Source of the DNA: Candidatus Kapaibacterium sp.
Lineage (GTDB): Bacteria; Bacteroidota; Ignavibacteria; Kapaibacteriales; UBA2268
NCBI GenBank assembly: GCA_026390695.1
Contig: JAPLFL010000120.1
Span: 50,209 to 114,208, forward strand
Length of the DNA stretch: 64,000 bases
Direction of reading: 5' to 3'
Shown: in pieces, positions 18,110 through 27,996 of the stretch
Position numbering within the stretch: the first letter of the stretch is position 1
Layout of the letters: each line of letters starts with the position of its first letter
The notes under the pieces: generated by a model
What the model was told of the DNA's origin: nothing
What the model saw: the letters and a program-made list of their open reading frames with translations, nothing else
The model's database searches: none
Program-made: the position numbers and the translations under genes

Positions 18110-20638
18110 ATGAAAAATTTTTTGAAGCGATTAACGTTCACAATGCCATTGATTGCATTAGGATTAATTGTATTCTTTGCATGTCAGGACAGAGTAGCTG
18201 CTCCTTCGTACAATAGTACAATTTCCGGAGTAATTGAAGATCCACAAAGCTATGGTGTTCCAAACGCAATTATTATTGCATCGGACATGACAAGTAAAAT
18301 TCTAAGCACTGATACTACTGATGAAGATGGTAATTATTCTTTATCAAATCTTCCTGAGAATTTTGAAGCTGTTAATATTTTAATTACTTCACCTGATTTT
18401 AAGCCATTAGCTTCAAAACTCTCGACAATTTCAAAAGGTAAAGATTCTAAAAAATTACCGATACAATTAATGGGACAGGACACCTGCAGCGGTAAGTTAA
18501 AAGTTACCGTTTTAGATAAAACAACAAATGAACCTGTTTCAGGAGTGGAAGTTCGCATTAACCGTGAGAAAACTGTAATTCGTAAAGCAAATACGAATAA
18601 TCAGGGCGTCGTTATTTTTGAGAATATGTGCGCAGGCGGACTTTGGGCACGTATTGCCAAAACCGGATATAGAGTAATCGAACAGAATTTTACTCAATCC
18701 GGCACTGATACTACAAAATTGAATTTCCAATTTGAAATTATTCCTGTTGATACTTGCTGCAAAGGTGTTGTTACTGTTACTATAAAAGATTCAGCAACAG
18801 GACTACCAATTAACGGAGCAACTATCAGATTATTTAAAAACGGAATAAGAGTTGGTGATGACCGCAAAACCAATGATAATGGTGTATATATATTTACCGG
18901 AATGTGCCCTGGTGATTATCAGATTTCTTATTTCAAAGATTCTTATACAGGTGCTGAATATAACTTTACTTTACATTGCAATGATACCGTAAGTTATACT
19001 CGCTACCTCAATCATTTGTGCTGCAACGGTAAAGTAAGAATTAATGTAAAAGATGATCAGGGCAATAATCTTGATGTTGCCGCTGTTTCTATTCTGAAGA
19101 ACAATGTTGTAATTGTTACTCAATATACTGCAATGGGTTTTGTTGTGTTCAGAGAATTATGCGAAGGTTCATATACATTTAAAATTTCCAAACAAGGTTA
19201 TTTACCTAATCCTTACACAATTATTTTCCCAGTATCTTGCAATGATTCATTAACTAAAGATGTACAGCTCAATTCAATTCCAGATAGCTGCTGCAAAGGT
19301 ACTTATACACTTACATTATTAGACAGTTCAAATAATAATATTCCTGTGCCTGCAGCCAAAGTTCGCTTCTGGTCTGGTGATAAATACACTGAATATATTA
19401 CCGATGGTAACGGAAAAGTAGTTATTACCAATATATGTTCAGGTCCATACACCGTTTCTTACTTCAAAGAAGGTTGGACTGGCGGAGAATATAAAATTGA
19501 GTTTAAATGCAGCGAAACCAAGATGGAATCAAAATACATGAAGGAAAATTGCTGCGATGGGACAATTAAAATCAATGTTAAAAATGATAAAACACAAGAC
19601 CCACTAAATGGTGCCACCGTTAGGATTTATTTAAATGGTAAATTATTAACTACATTAATTGTAGAAGGTGGCTTTGTTAAATTTACCGGATTATGTGCAG
19701 GAACATATAGCTTAAGTATTACAAAAGATGGATTCAAGGGTATTGAATTCCCACAGGTTATTAAATGCCATGATGCAATTGAACTTAGCAAAGCATTGCT
19801 TCCTGATACAGCCTGCTGCAACGGAGTAGTTTCTGTACTTCCTGTCGATTCAACCACTCGTCAGGCTTTAACCGGAGCTAAAGTACAGATTCGTAAAAAC
19901 GGAACAGTTCTCACTACATTGACTGTTGAAAATGGCAATCCAGTTATTTTCCGCGGATTGTGCGAAGGCACTTATAATTTCGTTCTTTCATTTAATGATA
20001 AATATTATACAACCGATAATTTAAATGTAACTATTAAATGTAATGACGAATTCTCTTTAACAAAAGGACTGTTACCAGTTCCCGCAAAAGATACATGCTG
20101 TCGCAATGTCATTAAAATTGGAGTGACTGATACATCAAATGGTAATGCAATTCAAAATGCCCTTATTAGATTATTCAAAGGTGGAACTCAGGTTAATTCA
20201 AAATATACTGGTGATAATGGTTATGTTACCTTTGGTGAACTTTGTGCCGGTACATATTCAATATCTGCAAATAAAGACGGATATAACGGTAAAGAACTTG
20301 GTCAATTGGTCGTAACCTGTACCGATACCTTAGTCAGAAATCTTGCTCTCAAAGCAAAAGTTACCGATACTTGCAAAACTGCTGTCATCAGAGTTCAGGC
20401 AAAAGATACAAGTGATAACTCATTTATTGTTGGAGCCACTGTTCAGATTCGCAAGAATGGTGTTGTAATAGCAAGCGGGACAACCAACAGTGAAGGCTGG
20501 TTCGCTGCCGATGGTCTTGCCGGATTATCAACTTATAGTGTTCGTATAACAAAAGACGGATATGTAGCAGTTGAAAAATCATTCACATTCACGAATGATT
20601 GCGGAACTAAGTCCGAAACTGCCTGGATGCATAAATAA
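18110..20638 (+). CDS. lipoprotein of tandem Cys-rich carboxypeptidase-regulatory-like repeats
   Basis: The lipoprotein signal ends in VFFAC (C25). The rest is an N-terminal carboxypeptidase-regulatory-like domain (ISGVIEDPQSYGVPNAIIIA) and eight repeats of about 90 residues. Six repeats open with a CC pair (CCKG, CCNG, CCKG, CCDG, CCNG, CCRN) and two with a single Cys. Most also carry one Cys in the middle (MCAGG, MCPGD, LCEGS, ICSGP, LCAGT) and one near the end (HCND, SCND, KCSE, KCHD). About four cysteines per module suggests disulfide-stabilised beta-sandwiches forming a long surface rod. Function unknown; an adhesin or envelope spacer is a guess. It is a single gene followed by a strong terminator. 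Confidence 0.8.
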   Translation: MKNFLKRLTFTMPLIALGLIVFFACQDRVAAPSYNSTISGVIEDPQSYGVPNAIIIASDMTSKILSTDTTDEDGNYSLSNLPENFEAVNILITSPDFKPLASKLSTISKGKDSKKLPIQLMGQDTCSGKLKVTVLDKTTNEPVSGVEVRINREKTVIRKANTNNQGVVIFENMCAGGLWARIAKTGYRVIEQNFTQSGTDTTKLNFQFEIIPVDTCCKGVVTVTIKDSATGLPINGATIRLFKNGIRVGDDRKTNDNGVYIFTGMCPGDYQISYFKDSYTGAEYNFTLHCNDTVSYTRYLNHLCCNGKVRINVKDDQGNNLDVAAVSILKNNVVIVTQYTAMGFVVFRELCEGSYTFKISKQGYLPNPYTIIFPVSCNDSLTKDVQLNSIPDSCCKGTYTLTLLDSSNNNIPVPAAKVRFWSGDKYTEYITDGNGKVVITNICSGPYTVSYFKEGWTGGEYKIEFKCSETKMESKYMKENCCDGTIKINVKNDKTQDPLNGATVRIYLNGKLLTTLIVEGGFVKFTGLCAGTYSLSITKDGFKGIEFPQVIKCHDAIELSKALLPDTACCNGVVSVLPVDSTTRQALTGAKVQIRKNGTVLTTLTVENGNPVIFRGLCEGTYNFVLSFNDKYYTTDNLNVTIKCNDEFSLTKGLLPVPAKDTCCRNVIKIGVTDTSNGNAIQNALIRLFKGGTQVNSKYTGDNGYVTFGELCAGTYSISANKDGYNGKELGQLVVTCTDTLVRNLALKAKVTDTCKTAVIRVQAKDTSDNSFIVGATVQIRKNGVVIASGTTNSEGWFAADGLAGLSTYSVRITKDGYVAVEKSFTFTNDCGTKSETAWMHK

Positions 20639-20658
20639 GGATAAATGATTAATGATAT

Positions 20659-20693
20659 AAAAAGCCCGGATCTGATAAGGTTCGGGCTTTTTT
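20659..20693 (+). terminator. intrinsic terminator
   Basis: AAAAAGCCCG pairs with CGGGCTTTTT (10 bp, extended by G-T and A-T pairs) and is followed by further T residues. It lies 20 bp after the stop of the Cys-rich lipoprotein gene, where an intrinsic terminator is expected. The A-rich 5' arm would make it usable on the other strand too. Confidence 0.9.
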
Positions 20694-20699
20694 AATTAG

Positions 20700-21085
20700 A
20701 AATTATTTTGTCCGAACCGGGATTTATTGTCTGAACTGGGATTTATGGGATTAATGGATTTTAGGATTTTGGAATTTATGAAACGCGGATTAAGCGGGAT
20801 AAGCGATTGCACGAATTATGCAATTTCTAAATCAAGGATTAAACGGGATAATGGATTGGGAATTCTGATTTGAATTTCACTCATTCATATAAACATTTAA
20901 TCACCCAAAAATTTCGGTTCAAACTAAAACCCTATAAATCATAGTTAAGACATTGGGAAATAATTTCTTTATCTCGTAGCGATTGAATCTTGATAGTAAA
21001 TGATTCCCAAAGGCTTGTTTTATCAAGTAGCGATTATATTAAAATAGGAGATTCACATATCTATATAATATAACCGCTACACGAT
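20700..21085. repeat. decayed intergenic repeats between the terminator and the arylsulfotransferase-like gene
   Basis: From 20711 to about 20850 there are imperfect copies of a GAACCGGGATTTAT-type phrase and of GGATTAAGCGGGAT, as in old degenerate repeats. Further right, three related motifs appear: ATCTCGTAGCGATTGA at 20971, ATCAAGTAGCGATTAT at 21022, and an inverted form, ATAACCGCTACACGAT, at 21070. The outer two could pair over about 12 bp. No gene is seen here. Function unknown; the region looks like accumulated REP-like debris. Confidence 0.5.
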
Positions 21086-21160
21086 AAAAAAATATTTGAT
21101 CATGCGAATCTTAAAACATGAAATCTTCCCATCATTAGCTAATAGATGGGATAAAATTTA

Positions 21161-24100
21161 TTATTTAATCAATGTCATTTTTCCAGATAACTTCTTTCCT
21201 TCAAGATCAAGTTCATACAGATTGATCCCAGATGTTAGAAATTCTGTGTTAAATTCGAATCTGTGTATTCCCAATGTTAAATATAATTCAAATATTGTTG
21301 CCTGTTTTTTGCCATTAACATCGAAAATACTAAGTTTAGCTTCTGATGCTGCGGCTATGGTAACTTCGAATAAAGATGAAGTTGCAGTATAATTAGGAAT
21401 GCATGTAATTTTTGAATTAATATCATCATTTTTCTTAACATCACTTGTTGCATCTGTCCGAATGATAAATTTCCTTGCAGATGTCCATTCACTGCCATTC
21501 TTTCCGTTTAGTGAGCTAACTCGCCAGAAATAAAGACCATCACCGATTAGATCAACTTTAAAGGAATTGTCAATAATATTTTTATTTTCAATGATTATAT
21601 TATTGAAGTCCTCATCCCTTGCTACTTGAAGCCAATAAGTTTCTGCTTGATCCGATGATTTCCATAAAATTTCTATTTTATTAATAGTGATTGTGTCATC
21701 ATCAGTAGGAAGCAATGATTCAGGCTTTTCCAATGAAGTTGTTAGTTTAAAAGCTTTTAGCCAATAAGTGGGATAACTGTTGGAGAATTGAGGTTTAATA
21801 CTCCAATAATAAGATTGATTGTGATTCAATCCTGAACAATTAAAGTTAGTATCAGTGCCATCCTGATAGAAGGTTTGAGAATTCATAGAAAGCAGAATAT
21901 CGTCTGCAATTTGAATATTATATCCAATCGCATGGGGAACTGGATGCCATGTAAAAGTGGCATTTACAGGCACTTTGTATTCATCATCACTTGGATAAAC
22001 TAATTGAGGATTGGTTGAAAAACTCCGAACCGCAGACCAATTGCCTATTGTCTCTCCGTCATAAGTATGAACTCTCCAATAAAATGTTGAATTGTAATAT
22101 AAATTATTATAATTATAACTCGACATTGAAATGATTTTATCAATAATCATAAATTTGAAGGCTGAATCTCTAGCGACTTGTATTCTATATGTAAGCCCGT
22201 TAGGTACAGTATCCCACTTAATTACGCCGCTACTGGCAACATTCTGGGATTTGTCATCAGGTAATATTAAATTTGGTATTCCTGCAATAATTTTATATTG
22301 CCAGATTTCCGACCAGAGAGTAGTTGTATCTTTTGATTTCCCACGTACTCTCCAATAATATCTTGTAGAATGATCAAAATCTTTATAATTATATTCACTT
22401 ATATTTAAATTTGTTGCTTCGGTTTGTAATTTTTTACATGTAGAATCTTTGTAAATTTTAATCTCATAATTTGTGATTCCGGGAATAGAATCCCAGATCA
22501 ATGTGCCGGATGGCTCTAAACCGGAATATTTATTTTCAGGATGACGTAGATTAATTTTGAATGAATTAGTTGTAAAGCGACTTGCACTTGTCCACAAACC
22601 GCTCAAACCATTTTTGAAAGCTCTGACTCTCCAATAATATATTGTTTTCATATTTAGGAAATTTTTCTGATGATGGCTTGTATCGACTGTAACAAATTCG
22701 TAAATAACTTGTAAAAAATCTTCAGTTAAAGATACTTGAAATTGATAGTTTTCAACATCGTTAATCTTAGACCATTTATACCTTGGAGTAAGCGTTATGG
22801 CAGATGAATTGTTTACTGGAAATATAGGTTCGGGTGATCCGATGCCCGTATTGAAAATATTAATTTCAGACCAATTACTAACGCAATTGTCATTTAATTT
22901 GCATACCCGCCAAAAGTATTTTGTACTACCGGATAAAGATTTAACCAATAAACTATTAGAAGTGATTCCGATTGTGTCTTTTACAACATTATCAAAATTT
23001 TCAGATGATGATATTTGTACTCTGAATTTAACATCAGTTGTACTTTTTTCCCAAATTAAACTTAGAGAGTTGGGGGATATTGAATCAGAATTATTTTCGG
23101 GATAAAGAAGCGTAGGAGCATTAAGAGAGATGCTTGCAATAATAAATTCGCCAAAATTCTCACTATTGACTTCTAAAACATTTAATTGAGAATTGTAATT
23201 TGTTTGAAGCAATTCAAAAGAGCCAAATCCCTCATTGGAACGTTTGAAAATGCGTAATTGTTCAGGTTTAAATATAGATTTTATATTAGTCAAATCAAAT
23301 TGTATTTGGGAAGAAATAACTTCCAGAGATTTTTTACTAATAACCCATCTGTATGGCAACACCTGGCATCCGGGAGTATTTTTATAGCTAATATTATATG
23401 GTTGATAAGCATGTTTTTCAACTGATATAAAGCCTGATCCAGTCAATTGATCTATGTCAATCTTAATACCGGTAGTATTTTTATTATTATTAAAATTATA
23501 TAAGCCTTTGGACGAAATATCCATGAAGACTGCATCCATAATAAAACAGTTGCGTAATGATTGATAAAAAACTGATTTTTCCGGTGCACTCATCTCGAAT
23601 GAGATTTTAGCATTAGAATCAATCTCAGTAGTAGCAACTCTATTAGTGGTATTTAACCCCCAACCGATTATAGTATTGCCATTAATCAATCGTGTAGCCG
23701 ATCCCATAAATGATGAGAAAATATCAGGACTGTGCCTGAATTCCCAAACTTTTGTCGCGGTTTTATTTTCTTCATCTATTTTGTATTCAACAGCTCGTGA
23801 GAATTTTGTAGGCTTTAAAACACCATTATCATATAAAAGAATATGTCCGTTTGCTAAACGATGTGGATTGTGCTGGTGCGAGAATCCAGTGAAACCATTA
23901 TAGGTGTCATTAGTGAAAGTGAACTGATTTGCTCTTGATTTTGTTCCGCCCATTTTCCATATAATTTCCCCAGTTGATCTGTTTATTTTGATTATCTCGT
24001 CAAGATTTCTAAAATTTAGAAAAATATTCCCATCAATATCATATATTGCGGTATTAAGATGATAAGCATCAATTTCTTTTGATAATAAAGAAATGTCTTC

Positions 24101-24655
24101 GGTTGCTTCGGTCAGATCAATATGTTCACCGGTTTTCCACTGAAACAGGACAGATTTATTTGTACGATCAAGTTCATAAATCCAAATATCTTGAATAATC
24201 GCTGATGTATCGCCGCCAGTCACAATATGCGACATATCTTTCATATAAGGATTATCCGAAGCAACAAGATAATTACCTTGAGGTGAAATATGAATTGTAT
24301 GAAAATTAAGAGTCATTGCGTCATTCGATACAATGCTATCCAAAATGTTTAAATTTTTATCTAAAATAATCCACTTTTTTTGATCTATACTAAAGAAAGC
24401 AAAGCTACTATCTTCGAGTAATCGTAGAGCAATAAATTGATTCCCATAGGATGAAAAATCCTTTGTAAAAGCTGCTTTACCGCTATTATCATATATTGAT
24501 AGAACAGGACCGTTTGTTGGACCTATAAAAATATAACCAGGTGCAGGATTATCAATTGAATTAACTTCAAAATCAATTAAATTGCTTGAAATTGCACTGG
24601 ATGCTCCGATTATAAGGTCAATATATAAGAAAACAAAAGTGTAAAAAAGTTTCAT
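21161..24655 (-). CDS. arylsulfotransferase-like (ASST) secreted protein with Fn3-like repeats and T9SS domain
   Basis: The signal peptide starts at the ATG at 24655 (MKLFYTFVFLYIDLIIGASS); the frame continues upstream to 24712 without a better start. Residues about 20-370 match the arylsulfotransferase beta-propeller family, including FHTIHISPQGNYLVASD and GFSHQHNPHRLANGHILLYDNG; the latter histidines fall where ASST has its active site. From about residue 510 to 1060 there are roughly six Fn3-like modules with the recurring YYWRV signature. The last 90 residues are a T9SS-type domain ending SGINLYELDLEGKKLSGKMTLIK. At 1164 residues it is one of the largest genes here. ASST proteins move sulfate between phenolic compounds; the real substrate is unknown. 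Confidence 0.75.
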   Translation of the reverse strand: MKLFYTFVFLYIDLIIGASSAISSNLIDFEVNSIDNPAPGYIFIGPTNGPVLSIYDNSGKAAFTKDFSSYGNQFIALRLLEDSSFAFFSIDQKKWIILDKNLNILDSIVSNDAMTLNFHTIHISPQGNYLVASDNPYMKDMSHIVTGGDTSAIIQDIWIYELDRTNKSVLFQWKTGEHIDLTEATEDISLLSKEIDAYHLNTAIYDIDGNIFLNFRNLDEIIKINRSTGEIIWKMGGTKSRANQFTFTNDTYNGFTGFSHQHNPHRLANGHILLYDNGVLKPTKFSRAVEYKIDEENKTATKVWEFRHSPDIFSSFMGSATRLINGNTIIGWGLNTTNRVATTEIDSNAKISFEMSAPEKSVFYQSLRNCFIMDAVFMDISSKGLYNFNNNKNTTGIKIDIDQLTGSGFISVEKHAYQPYNISYKNTPGCQVLPYRWVISKKSLEVISSQIQFDLTNIKSIFKPEQLRIFKRSNEGFGSFELLQTNYNSQLNVLEVNSENFGEFIIASISLNAPTLLYPENNSDSISPNSLSLIWEKSTTDVKFRVQISSSENFDNVVKDTIGITSNSLLVKSLSGSTKYFWRVCKLNDNCVSNWSEINIFNTGIGSPEPIFPVNNSSAITLTPRYKWSKINDVENYQFQVSLTEDFLQVIYEFVTVDTSHHQKNFLNMKTIYYWRVRAFKNGLSGLWTSASRFTTNSFKINLRHPENKYSGLEPSGTLIWDSIPGITNYEIKIYKDSTCKKLQTEATNLNISEYNYKDFDHSTRYYWRVRGKSKDTTTLWSEIWQYKIIAGIPNLILPDDKSQNVASSGVIKWDTVPNGLTYRIQVARDSAFKFMIIDKIISMSSYNYNNLYYNSTFYWRVHTYDGETIGNWSAVRSFSTNPQLVYPSDDEYKVPVNATFTWHPVPHAIGYNIQIADDILLSMNSQTFYQDGTDTNFNCSGLNHNQSYYWSIKPQFSNSYPTYWLKAFKLTTSLEKPESLLPTDDDTITINKIEILWKSSDQAETYWLQVARDEDFNNIIIENKNIIDNSFKVDLIGDGLYFWRVSSLNGKNGSEWTSARKFIIRTDATSDVKKNDDINSKITCIPNYTATSSLFEVTIAAASEAKLSIFDVNGKKQATIFELYLTLGIHRFEFNTEFLTSGINLYELDLEGKKLSGKMTLIK

Positions 24656-24939
24656 AGAATTTTGATAAGTTAAACATAATCTTAAAATAATAAAAAAAAC
24701 AATATCCACCAAACTATTTTATTAATAAAGGTTAAAAATAATATTAATACTAAAATATATTTTTATTCTACTGGTGCCAATTCGTTTAGAAGGTAAATTA
24801 GTTTTTCATTGAGCTCAAATGAAATATTAATACTAAAGAGATGATCATTTTTATCATTTACTAATTTGTAGCAGGAATGACATTCAGAATATTTTATTCC
24901 TTATCCATGCAAAATTGGCCCATTCATAACTTTTAATTC

Positions 24940-25452
24940 CTAATTCCTAATTAAATTATAGGCTCTTTGGAAATAGAATACCAGTGAAATAATCATTGCT
25001 GTAAGTGAAAGCCAGATTCCTATCTGAGCTATAAGTGGAAATGAGAACAGAACGGCTAAAATTGTTAAAGCTATAATTGTGACAGAAAGTTTTCCAATCC
25101 AATTAGATGGAAGTACATAGTGCAATTTCTTTTTTGCATACATACCACCTATTAAAATTATCAGATCACGTGCAATAATAGCGAGAGCAAACCATAAGGG
25201 CATTTTATTTTGAATAATCAGTACAATCACCATGGTTCCGACAAAAATTTTATCAGCTAAAGGGTCAAGTATTTTTCCCCATTCAGAAACTTGATTAAAT
25301 TTACGGGCAATAAAGCCATCTCCAACGTCGCTAATACACGCAAAAATAGCCATTAATAGGATAGCCATAGAATTTTCGGTAAACATAAAAAAAGCCATAG
25401 GAATAGCGGCTATCATGCGTGAAATGCTAATAATATTTGATATTGTCCACAT
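24940..25452 (-). CDS. CDP-alcohol phosphatidyltransferase (PgsA-like)
   Basis: The full CDP-alcohol phosphotransferase motif is present: D42, D45-G46, A49-R50, G59, D63 and D67. This family makes phosphatidylglycerol phosphate or related phospholipids in the inner membrane. Several membrane helices surround the motif. The ATG at 25452 gives MWTISNIISISR, the normal family start; a TTG at 25473 is possible but less likely. It overlaps the end of the upstream sodium:solute symporter gene by 26 bp, so the two are translationally coupled. Length (170 residues) is typical of PgsA. Confidence 0.85.
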   Translation of the reverse strand: MWTISNIISISRMIAAIPMAFFMFTENSMAILLMAIFACISDVGDGFIARKFNQVSEWGKILDPLADKIFVGTMVIVLIIQNKMPLWFALAIIARDLIILIGGMYAKKKLHYVLPSNWIGKLSVTIIALTILAVLFSFPLIAQIGIWLSLTAMIISLVFYFQRAYNLIRN

Positions 25453-26869
25453 TTGATTTTTTTTTGATAACAAATATTGATGATAAAATAATTGATACTA
25501 TAATTCCTGGTATCATTGGCTCAATTGAAATAACAAAACTGTTTAAAATTATCACTTTTTTGTCAATTAAAAAAATAAACAATTGCCATAGCGCTGAAGT
25601 TGATGACGACGTCAGCATGATAATTGATGCTTGTTTCTTTTTTATATAATCTTTTTTGAAATAACTGAGAATTAATGGAGCAAGAAGTCCCGGAACGGCT
25701 ATGGATGAAGTTTTATAAATTAAACCCACAGCAGATGGAAGTGAGATTGCTAATAAAACAGAGAAAAAAATACTCACAATCAAGCCAAATCGGATTAAAG
25801 TTTGAGTATTGATATTGTTGAGAAGTGCAAATCGCTTCTGCAGCGGTTTTAGAATATCATGGCCAATAGTTGTTCCGCTAATAAATGTATAACTTGTCAG
25901 AGATGACATAACTGTTGATAGCATTGCAACAAGGAAAAGTCCTTTCCACACTACCGGCATAACAGCTTCACCCAGAGCAGGAAAACTCATCATCGGGTCG
26001 TCAAGTTTGATATAAGCACGAGCATAAAGTCCGGTTGAAAGAGTGAAAAAATCGAAAATCATCCAAAATATAATTGAGACCAAAATCCCATTTTTTGCTA
26101 TGGAAGGTGTTTGGGCAGAACTACAGCGTTGATGAAAACTCGGATCGACAAAAGTTTGAAGTGCTATAATAAACCAGACAATAATAATTTGAATTGAATA
26201 ATTTCCGCTTAGTTTCTTATGTGCCTCAGGGAGCGCCGTAAGCATAGTATCGAAGCTCCCAAAGTGAATTAAAGTAAAAATCAGAAGTGCACCAAAGCCA
26301 ATATACATTAAAATAAATTGAGCAGTGTTAGTAAGAACATCCGATCGGAAACCTCCGCGGTATATATATAGCAAAGCCAGTACTGCTGCAACGATAATGC
26401 AAATATTTAGATCCCAGTGTGTAAATAATTTAATAATAAATCCGAGCATTAATATATATGCAGCTGGTATGGTTATAACCAGAACAATGACAGAAGCCAC
26501 AAATGACGGGATTCTGCCATATTTTAAATTAATTTGTTCAGGAATAGTAAATACATTGTAAGAGCGGACTTTTTTGGCGAAAAATAATGCAAATATTAAT
26601 CCGGCGATATAATAAGGAAATCCGAAGCAGAGCCATCCAACTAATCCTCTACCATAAATAAATTCACCGACTCCAAAAATATTACCATACCAGCTTGCAA
26701 CCAATGTTCCGACAAAAAGCGGGAGAGTAAGTTGTCTGCCGGCTAAGATATAGTCTTCAACAGCGTTGTTTGGTTTAGGTTTGTTTTTATGAGATAAAAA
26801 ATTACCGATATATAGAATGGCTGTGATATAGGCTGCAACAATCAAATAATCGGCAAATTGAAAATTCAT
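25427..26869 (-). CDS. sodium:solute symporter family protein (SSF)
   Basis: At 480 residues with about 13 membrane helices, it is a full-length SSF transporter. Family features are DYILAGRQLTLPLFVGTLVASWYG in the second helix region (pattern only) and GEFIYGRGLVGW. It should couple sodium entry to solute uptake; the solute cannot be told from sequence. It starts 1 bp after the stop of the epimerase gene and overlaps pgsA at the other end, so the epimerase, symporter and pgsA genes form one - strand operon. Confidence 0.85.
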   Translation of the reverse strand: MNFQFADYLIVAAYITAILYIGNFLSHKNKPKPNNAVEDYILAGRQLTLPLFVGTLVASWYGNIFGVGEFIYGRGLVGWLCFGFPYYIAGLIFALFFAKKVRSYNVFTIPEQINLKYGRIPSFVASVIVLVITIPAAYILMLGFIIKLFTHWDLNICIIVAAVLALLYIYRGGFRSDVLTNTAQFILMYIGFGALLIFTLIHFGSFDTMLTALPEAHKKLSGNYSIQIIIVWFIIALQTFVDPSFHQRCSSAQTPSIAKNGILVSIIFWMIFDFFTLSTGLYARAYIKLDDPMMSFPALGEAVMPVVWKGLFLVAMLSTVMSSLTSYTFISGTTIGHDILKPLQKRFALLNNINTQTLIRFGLIVSIFFSVLLAISLPSAVGLIYKTSSIAVPGLLAPLILSYFKKDYIKKKQASIIMLTSSSTSALWQLFIFLIDKKVIILNSFVISIEPMIPGIIVSIILSSIFVIKKKSNVDNIKYY

Positions 26870-26870
26870 T

Positions 26871-27794
26871 TTAGACTAATTTATTTTTGAAGTAATCTAC
26901 AGTTTTACTGAGTCCGGTCAAAAAATCAGTTTTTGGCTGCCAGCCTAATTGTTCGTTAATTTTTTTATACGAAATTACACTTCGTCTCTGTTCTCCGGTT
27001 TTTGCTTCGGCATGAAGTTCAGGGCTTCTGCCGCCAGTTAGTTCGTTTAGTGTTTGAAATATAAAATTCACATCATGTTCAACAGAAGTCCCAATATTGT
27101 AAATTCCTGAAACGTTCTCACCCAGAGCTAATAAATTAGCATTTGCAACATCTTCGACATAAACATAATCTCTTGAATTTTTGCCATCACCGTTTATAAA
27201 CGACTGCTTCTCATTCAACATTCTATCAATAAAAATGGCGACTACTCCGGCTTCACCATGCGGATTTTGTCTTGGGCCATATACATTTGCATATCTGAAA
27301 GCAACGAAATCAATACCATGAATGTATTTATAATAATATAGATATTTTTCGTTTATCAATTTACTTATTCCGTACGGTGAGCATGGATTCAGAGGGTGTT
27401 GTTCATCAGCAGGAAAATAATCCTGATCACCATAAATAGTTCCACCTGAGGAAGCAAAAATTATTTTTTTTACGCCGCTTTTTAAAGCTGCCTCATAGAG
27501 ATTAAGTGCGCCCAGAACATTGGTGGAAGCATCAAAACGAGGATCATTTACCGATACTCTCACATCAACTTGAGCTGCTTGGTGACACAAAATATCGAAT
27601 TTTTCCTGCATCATAAGTTCAGAAACTTGATCACTATTAATATCTAACTCAAAAAATCTGGCTTCAGGATGAATGTTCTCTATCTTACCAGTTGACAAAT
27701 TATCTATAATACAAACATCATGTCCGGCTTTAATGTACTTTTCGCAAATATGCGATCCGATAAACCCTGCTCCACCACTTACTAAAATTTTCAT
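26871..27794 (-). CDS. NAD-dependent sugar epimerase (UDP-glucose 4-epimerase-like)
   Basis: An extended SDR with the NAD-binding GGAGFIG at residues 7-13, IIDNLSTG at 29-36, and the catalytic Y141...K145 (YGISK). FRYANVYGPRQNPHGEAGVV is the substrate-domain signature of GalE-like enzymes. At 307 residues it is the short bacterial form. It likely interconverts UDP-glucose/galactose or their N-acetyl forms and could feed the glycan genes in this window. First gene of the operon with the symporter and pgsA; divergent from the glycosyltransferase at 27997. Confidence 0.85.
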   Translation of the reverse strand: MKILVSGGAGFIGSHICEKYIKAGHDVCIIDNLSTGKIENIHPEARFFELDINSDQVSELMMQEKFDILCHQAAQVDVRVSVNDPRFDASTNVLGALNLYEAALKSGVKKIIFASSGGTIYGDQDYFPADEQHPLNPCSPYGISKLINEKYLYYYKYIHGIDFVAFRYANVYGPRQNPHGEAGVVAIFIDRMLNEKQSFINGDGKNSRDYVYVEDVANANLLALGENVSGIYNIGTSVEHDVNFIFQTLNELTGGRSPELHAEAKTGEQRRSVISYKKINEQLGWQPKTDFLTGLSKTVDYFKNKLV

Positions 27795-27996
27795 TCTTTA
27801 TTCATTTCCAATAATTAAGAATATAATCCCATAAATTAAAATAGCTCCGGCTAATGAAAAGATTAAACAATTTTATCGTGTTTTTCATATATCAAATATA
27901 ATAAAGTGGAATAATCTAAAGCTATTTGGAATTTCATTTACAAAAATATCTGTATTTTCGCTAATAAAAAAATTGAATGAACTAAATAAGTTAAAA

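Noticed and set aside
27925-27960. Bacteroidota-type promoter (TTTG, then TATTTTCG) before the GT2 gene
   Set aside because: The spacer is 24 bp, longer than usual, and the -7 element has a mismatch.
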